From contig CM056743.1 of NCBI GenBank assembly GCA_029851415.1, forward strand, positions 16,236,727-16,300,726: a stretch of 64,000 nucleotides of DNA, in the 5' to 3' direction. Of this stretch, positions 59,091-64,000 are shown one piece after another. This stretch comes from Eretmocerus hayati (lineage: Eukaryota; Arthropoda; Insecta; Hymenoptera; Aphelinidae). Both the position numbers and the translations under genes were made by a program. The first letter of the stretch is position 1. Every line of letters starts with the position of its first letter. The notes beneath the pieces are model-generated. The model was not told the DNA's origin, ran no database searches, and worked only from the letters and a program-made list of their open reading frames with translations.

Positions 59091-60323
59091 TGACAGTGCC
59101 CGTAGATCCGCTTATGAGTAATCAATTCAATAATGAATATTAAAATGAAACCTCGGGATTCCCGTCAATGAGAGTATGGTCACTCCCGCGTCTCGCTGGG
59201 TGGAGACGAGATTCTCTCAATTGGAGCAGTCTTCTTCTGGTCCGCGGCGATGGCTTGGAGCACGGCGAGCCGAGCGAGCTCTTTGGCTTGTTGGAGTCCG
59301 TACAAGTCCCGCTGGCGTTCGCTCTCGGTGCGGGGCACGGAAGCCTTGCTCCAGGTGCGGCCGCGATGGTTACGGTCCATCCGTACGGGCTCGGACGGAG
59401 TGCGGAGTTGACGTATGGCGGTCCGCCGTCGGAACGGACGTAGGGGCAGGCAGGTGAATAATTCGAATTGTCTCTAGGTTCAATTGCGACTCGGTACCTT
59501 TGCGAAGTACGAACACAACACAGACTCTATCGCTCATGACACCGAGCAGAAACGCGGTACGGTATAACTATGTCGCGGTGCCGACGGGCCTGACGGCACC
59601 AGGGTACGTCGGTATGATGAGCAGCGAGGCCACGGCTGGGCCGAGTGTCGTGGAGAATGCGTCGTGATGATGGTCCGGAAAAGACTGAGTGTCGAGTGTT
59701 GCGTGCTCGCCCTTTTTATAGGCAGAGCGGATTGCGTGTTTGAGTAACGGCACGGAACGTCATTCCCGTATGTCAAGCATACGGAATAACGGTACCGTGC
59801 GCAGCTAACGTGAAAACGGTACCTTGAGTTTTTCGTGTGGAAAAAGTATACGGAGTAACGGTATGTCGCGCAACAAACGCAAAACGGTACGTTGCGTTTT
59901 CTTGTAGAAAAAGTATAGGGAATAACTGTACGTCGCGCAACTAACGCGAAACGGTATGTTGCGTTTTTGTGAAGAAAAAGTATAGGAAGTAACGGTGCGT
60001 CGCGTAGCTAACGCGAAAACGGTATGTTGCGTTTTCGTGTATGAAATTGAATGGATCTACGATGCGTTGTGTGAATAACGGTACGTGGCGTTCGTCGTCG
60101 TAAATTACAGTGTCGTGTGTCATCTAAAGGGTGTCTCCTGAAACGAGACGTGGCGTTACCTCTGGTATTAGGTACAGTAACGCGACGTGGCGTTACCCTC
60201 GGTCAAGGGGTATTAACGCGACGTGGCGTTACACAAAGTGCTAACGCTAGGTTGCGTTAGTGATGTGAGTTTTTTCGTGATATGAATGTGCTCATCGATT
60301 AATTAACAAAGATGCGCACATCA
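59091..60323 (-). repeat. Gypsy 5' LTR
   Basis: Upstream LTR for the minus-strand transcript. It has the same U3 tandem repeats (about 59775-60050) and a TATA box at 59711-59720. The U3 edge faces the putative host promoter at 60391. Confidence 0.95.
59711..59720 (-). promoter_or_regulatory. TATA box of the gypsy 5' LTR
   Basis: It reads TATAAAAAGG on the minus strand, followed by GC-rich sequence in which a start site would be expected 25-35 nt later (about 59685). The same box is at 55041-55050 in the other LTR. Confidence 0.7.
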
Positions 60324-60390
60324 ATGTGAATGCCATTCATTTTCTTGATATTTGCTCGACCACTTTGACGAACGAAGCATGGCTCAAGAG

Positions 60391-60815
60391 TATATATAGA
60401 GATGCATCCAGTTGGTTGGTTTAGCTAGCCTTGCAGTACCCCCAACCGCACTGCGAATTACCATATTCTCTGAACTTTCTGCATAGCCGAGCTAGGTTCT
60501 CCCTCACTCTCTGTTACTCTCTCCCTGACTCGGTCGGTCGGTCGATCACACCCCTCCACTCATGCCCAGACTGTACTGCAGTTTTCGGACCTCACAGACT
60601 GGACTAACCCAGACAAAATTAGAGCAATTTTTTGAAGTGTTCGTGTAGGAGGTTCGATACATCAAAGTGTATCTGCGTGTTAGTTTGAAGGGTTATGAGA
60701 AGTGAAGGATTTGAAGTTTGTCGTAATTTTGAGTTTAATGACGCGGTGATCGGTTCCGGGTTCAAAGGAACAGTGTGGAGTCGTCGTTTATTGGAGTTTT
60801 CTTTTGGAAATTCAG
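60391..60815 (+). promoter_or_regulatory. Putative host core promoter and first exon
   Basis: TATATATAGA (60391-60400) is followed about 35-40 nt downstream by a CAGTACC initiator-like sequence (about 60434). Pyrimidine-rich leader sequence then runs on, and a good 5' splice site TTCAG|GTACGG lies at 60815/60816. A short frame starts at ATG 60695 (MRSEGFEVCRNFEFND) and is open across the donor, so it may be the first coding residues or only a leader ORF. The next exon was not identified in the window. The gypsy LTR ends 67 bp upstream of the TATA box and is transcribed away from it. Confidence 0.45.
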
Positions 60816-63720
60816 GTACGGGGCTATGGAACTAGTCACTTATGGATTCTATTGCACTGCAAGAGCGGAAAGTTGTCATGTACGTTCAATTTATGATGAA
60901 AGAGTATGAATAGAACCTTGTCGAAGAGACTCATAAAGCAAACGTCAGGCGCAAAGTATCTGAATTGAAAACTGACTCGGTCCCGGGAGAAATTATATTT
61001 TGGAAATTGAAGGAGGTGTAATTTTGAATGGCTCTTCGGATGTGGCCGATAATGAAAGAATCTTGAAAAATGAGGTTTCTAATTTTCACGAGCAGAATAG
61101 TGGATTCTCTCTCGTATTTATGATGGAAGAATGGTCTGAACTCCAAATATCTTATGATTGTGCATATTCATATGAATTTTCTCATATCATTTCACTATGA
61201 GAGAACATCCTCAAACGGATGTGATATGGAATTGCCAATACTACCATAATGAATATTCTAAAAATCCGAAGATAGAAGTTGTTTCGGCATTCGAGTGACA
61301 TCTTGTCAATCCTACTCGAAGGTGTAGATTAGCATTATGACTGAAACGCAAAAATTCCGGTCAGGTGCTCGTCCAAGTTCTTTCTTGCTAGTCTGCAATC
61401 GAAAAATGTATGTCCATGCTCAGAAAATATTCGCCATGTATTCCTCTATAACTCGTTTCCGACTGACTTTAGGATCACACTAAATCCTATCGGATAAACA
61501 TCTCGTTGAATTGGAGAGCCTGGAAGCTCAACCGACCAATCTGTTGAATGAAGCTGCTGATCGGGGATAGTTTTTTCAAAGTACTTGTAGATACTATAAG
61601 AAATATCTCTAATTGCTCATATTAGAATTTCTATCATTGAGCGAAGGCAAACGATAGCGCACGCAAGATTGCGACTCGCGCCATATAGTGGAATCTCAAA
61701 GCAGAATAGTTCGTACTCATATAACACACAGCCATCTATAGGAATCTTTCTCATTCTCTGTTTGAGGCTGAGAAAACTTCATTAGCTTGAGTAAATCTCG
61801 AGTTTGTTGACTGATGCGGTAGGACGAGTGGCTCAGCGTACGCCTTTTGAGTGACTGGATTATGTAAACCCAAGCCCTCGAGCAAGGAGTTTTCAAACAA
61901 AATTCTAACCAGTTGCAATCGATTGAATTTGCAAAGGAATCGAGAGACTGGAAGACGGGAGGGTGAAAAAGGAAAAGGAAGGGGGGAGGAAAAAACTTTG
62001 AGAAGGGTGACTCGCCTAGATCCGGGGTTCTTGGCTCGCCACCTTGGTGCGTATTTGCCCTCGGGGGGCATATAAATTTAGCTGCAGAGCTGATCAACCT
62101 CGCAGACTGCCGTTTTCCAGCTACCTAGTTTGAGGAATGGTCCTAGCTCAACTTTCAGAAACGTTTCCTGTAATTCTATATCTTGTCCTCTCTTTGATAT
62201 CATAACCTCTCTGTCGAGCCTTGTTCCTGGTAAACGTTTGTGGATTTGATATCGTTGTAACTTGAGCTTTGGAATAATTGCAGGACTCGAGTTGTAGATA
62301 GGAGATGTGTCGATGTTTCAAAATCTTAGTGTCATAGGATTGGTTTCATTGAGAGATTTTCCACAGCATGTGAATCAAGTGCGATTCTGATGGTGATATC
62401 GAAAGAATTAAAAGTGTCGTATACACATTCGATTATGATCCCTAATCTGTGAAACATCCTTTTCTGAATTCTTTCGTATCCCATCGCCAATGATTTGGAC
62501 ACATGCAACTCATCGGCAAGTGATGGAGAAATTCCTTCATGAGAGCAAAACTTGCTATTTTGAACTTTGAACCAACATCGTATTGCATTCACTTCCAGAG
62601 CATAGAATACTATTGATTCCGCAGTCTAATTCCTCTATCCAATACTGGAGGTGAACTAGACCCAAGAAATTTACTCCATTATGTACACTAATTTCGTAAT
62701 CATTATTGCGTTGATGAGTCCATGTATCAATGAGTGAATGAAAAAAGAAATCTTCTAAAATCTTATGAAGTTATCGATGAAATCGTTAATATTTTGGTTG
62801 ATCACGAAATTCCAACTTGAAAGCAAGAATCTGAACTCTTTTCGCTCTGGTGATGAGATGAGAACTGCTTCATCTATTCATAATCATGTTTCCTTCGAAA
62901 TGCTAACAATGAAACGAGTGATAGTCAATCCCGAAATCGCCAGACTCACACAAATCTAAGTTTTCAATGTGGGGTATCAAACTTTTTACTGATCCGTCTA
63001 GAAGGGTTTCCTGGGATCGAGATTTTTTCTTGGCTTAGAGTTTCTCGCAGCATCTGGTGTGAGCTTTTTAATAGGATGAACGTCAACATTTCAGCAAGAT
63101 ATATCACGGTCAAAACTTTGCCTATTTGTTCTATCGAACAAAGTTTCGATTGTTTGAGGAGAAGAAAAAGTTTAACTCGTGTGTGCATGAATTGCATGAG
63201 AGCTATCGCATTATCGAATTTCGAACATTAGGATGAATTTGCGTGGATATTGGATCTTACGCATCGTATCAACAAAGACGTGAACGCAGAGCCGAACCTC
63301 TCTTCCACCCGTTATGAGTTAGTTATTCTCCCATTATCATCATCATACATTGTTCGAGTAATTCTCAGATTCCAATGTTTAAGCCGCTTCAGTGCTAATA
63401 AACATCAACACGAGTGAGTGGTGCTCATGGGAGAAATTTTGATTCCTGGGATACAAGCTCACAGTGAGTAGCAAGCGAGGAAATTCAATACGAGCGAGGG
63501 ATCGCAAATCCACTTTGATGATGAAGTGGTTTCGAATCAGGTTGGTGGCTGTCGATCCTCCCTTCTTCGAAAATTGGATTGAAACTCTAGAAGTTGAATC
63601 AACCCCCAACAGGATTGGGGAAGAGTATGCTCTCTCTTAACTTCTCCGAGTGAGATTCTTGACTCAGATTCCGAGTGAAAGTCCATCTCACTCGGTAAAG
63701 AGTGAGGTATCAGAAAATCA
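60816..63720. other. Unrecognised region, possibly intronic
   Basis: If 60391-60815 is a first exon, this would be its intron, but no acceptor and exon could be supported. GGCATATAAATTT at about 62068-62080, after a purine-rich block (61960-62005), resembles a second TATA element; no transcript can be assigned to it. Minus-strand frames of 106-126 codons at 61717-62097 overlap each other and have no motif. Confidence 0.35.
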
Positions 63721-63724
63721 AAAA

Positions 63725-63800
63725 TTTCACTCGGAAGTTTGAATGATATTTCACCCGTGAGTTCAACTGATATTTCACTTGGGAGTTCGAGTGATATTCA
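63725..63800. repeat. Short minisatellite, period about 25 bp
   Basis: ATTTCACTCGGAAGTTTGAA, ATTTCACCCGTGAGTTCAAC, ATTTCACTTGGGAGTTCGAG and a partial ATTCACTCGG follow one another, each ending TGAT before the next. Related CTCACTCGG/CGAGTGA words extend upstream to about 63650. Confidence 0.8.
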
Positions 63801-64000
63801 CTCGGATGCAAGAGTGAGACGCTCAAATCAAACATTAGGTCATGTTTTGCCGCTCGTTTGTTCTGATCGATCAACGAGTAGCGTACAGAGAGGAGAATGG
63901 TAGGTTTACTGTAATATTTGTTGAGAAACTGAGCGAAGAAATGTCAATATCCTCTTCCATAAATTTAAAATTCCGTTCAAAATTATACAGCCCAATTTTA
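63801..64000. other. Unrecognised end of window
   Basis: Nothing that I can support. Confidence 0.4.

Larger units (their letters stand above)
54421..60323 (-). mobile_element. Ty3/gypsy LTR retrotransposon lacking most of reverse transcriptase
   Basis: Two 1233-bp direct LTRs (54421-55653 and 59091-60323, offset exactly 4670) start TGACAGTGCC and end CACATCA as written. They are flanked by ATGT on both sides. Coding is on the minus strand, so the right LTR is the 5' LTR. The order on that strand is LTR, primer site, gag, protease, stub of RT, integrase, LTR. I saw no difference between the two LTRs, which points to a recent insertion. The part between the start of RT and the catalytic core of integrase is gone and the join is out of frame. 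I found no clear polypurine tract beside the 3' LTR, and 55654-55918 is non-coding. Confidence 0.95.

Noticed and set aside
1..64000. CRISPR arrays, bacterial operons, rRNA genes
   Set aside because: No regular repeat-spacer pattern, no closely packed ORFs with ribosome sites and no rRNA-like sequence were seen.

Overview
The window looks like accessory, transposon-dense DNA from an animal nuclear genome, most likely an arthropod and probably an insect. The reasons are an AT-rich background, a short 67-nt GT-AG intron, a TATA-type core promoter with a non-coding first exon, a Ty3/gypsy element with insect-like organisation, and many small inverted-repeat elements. No bacterial gene organisation is visible. 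I cannot name the species, and I recognised no complete conserved host protein-coding gene.

Layout. At 1-12 kb there is mostly unrecognised non-coding DNA, with a decayed solo LTR (about 2385-3773) that is itself interrupted by a small inverted-repeat insertion, and a degenerate CCAGCC/TCAGCC minisatellite (about 10.85-11.64 kb). At 12-19 kb there is a palindromic TTTCACTGAAA repeat, a broken zinc-finger gene on the minus strand (12796-13857), two copies of a GC-rich dispersed repeat, a 147-bp tandem repeat and a TA-flanked MITE (17538-18099). At 19.3-26.6 kb lies a large DNA transposon, element A. It has TIRs of about 640 bp and one long minus-strand gene carrying a PIN/XPG-like nuclease signature and a C-terminal Cys cluster; two in-frame stops and a frameshift break it. 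An Academ-like assignment is my best guess.

At 26.6-40.8 kb there is a dense series of small elements: a Transib-like non-autonomous element with a CACAGTG end and a CGTCG target duplication, a Tigger-like element with a hAT-like MITE inside it, a foldback element with arms of about 380 bp, several MITEs, tandem duplications and a miRNA-like hairpin. At 40871-44664 lies element B, an apparently intact DNA transposon with 492-bp TIRs and one uninterrupted transposase-like ORF. From 44.7 to 54.4 kb I see little beyond one palindromic MITE.

At 54421-60323 there is a Ty3/gypsy retrotransposon on the minus strand. Its 1233-bp LTRs look identical and it has an ATGT target duplication, a tRNA-Lys type primer site, gag, a GGGAAAC slip site, protease and integrase. 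Almost all of the reverse transcriptase and RNase H is missing. It landed about 70 bp upstream of a TATA promoter and first exon (60391-60815), the best candidate for a host transcription unit here. The remainder, to 64 kb, is non-coding with one short minisatellite.

How the parts relate. Elements A and B encode their own transposition proteins (A broken, B apparently whole). The gypsy copy keeps its cis signals (LTRs, primer site, slip site) and some proteins, but would need reverse transcriptase supplied by another copy. The MITEs have TIRs and, in several cases, target duplications but no genes, so they depended on transposases encoded elsewhere.
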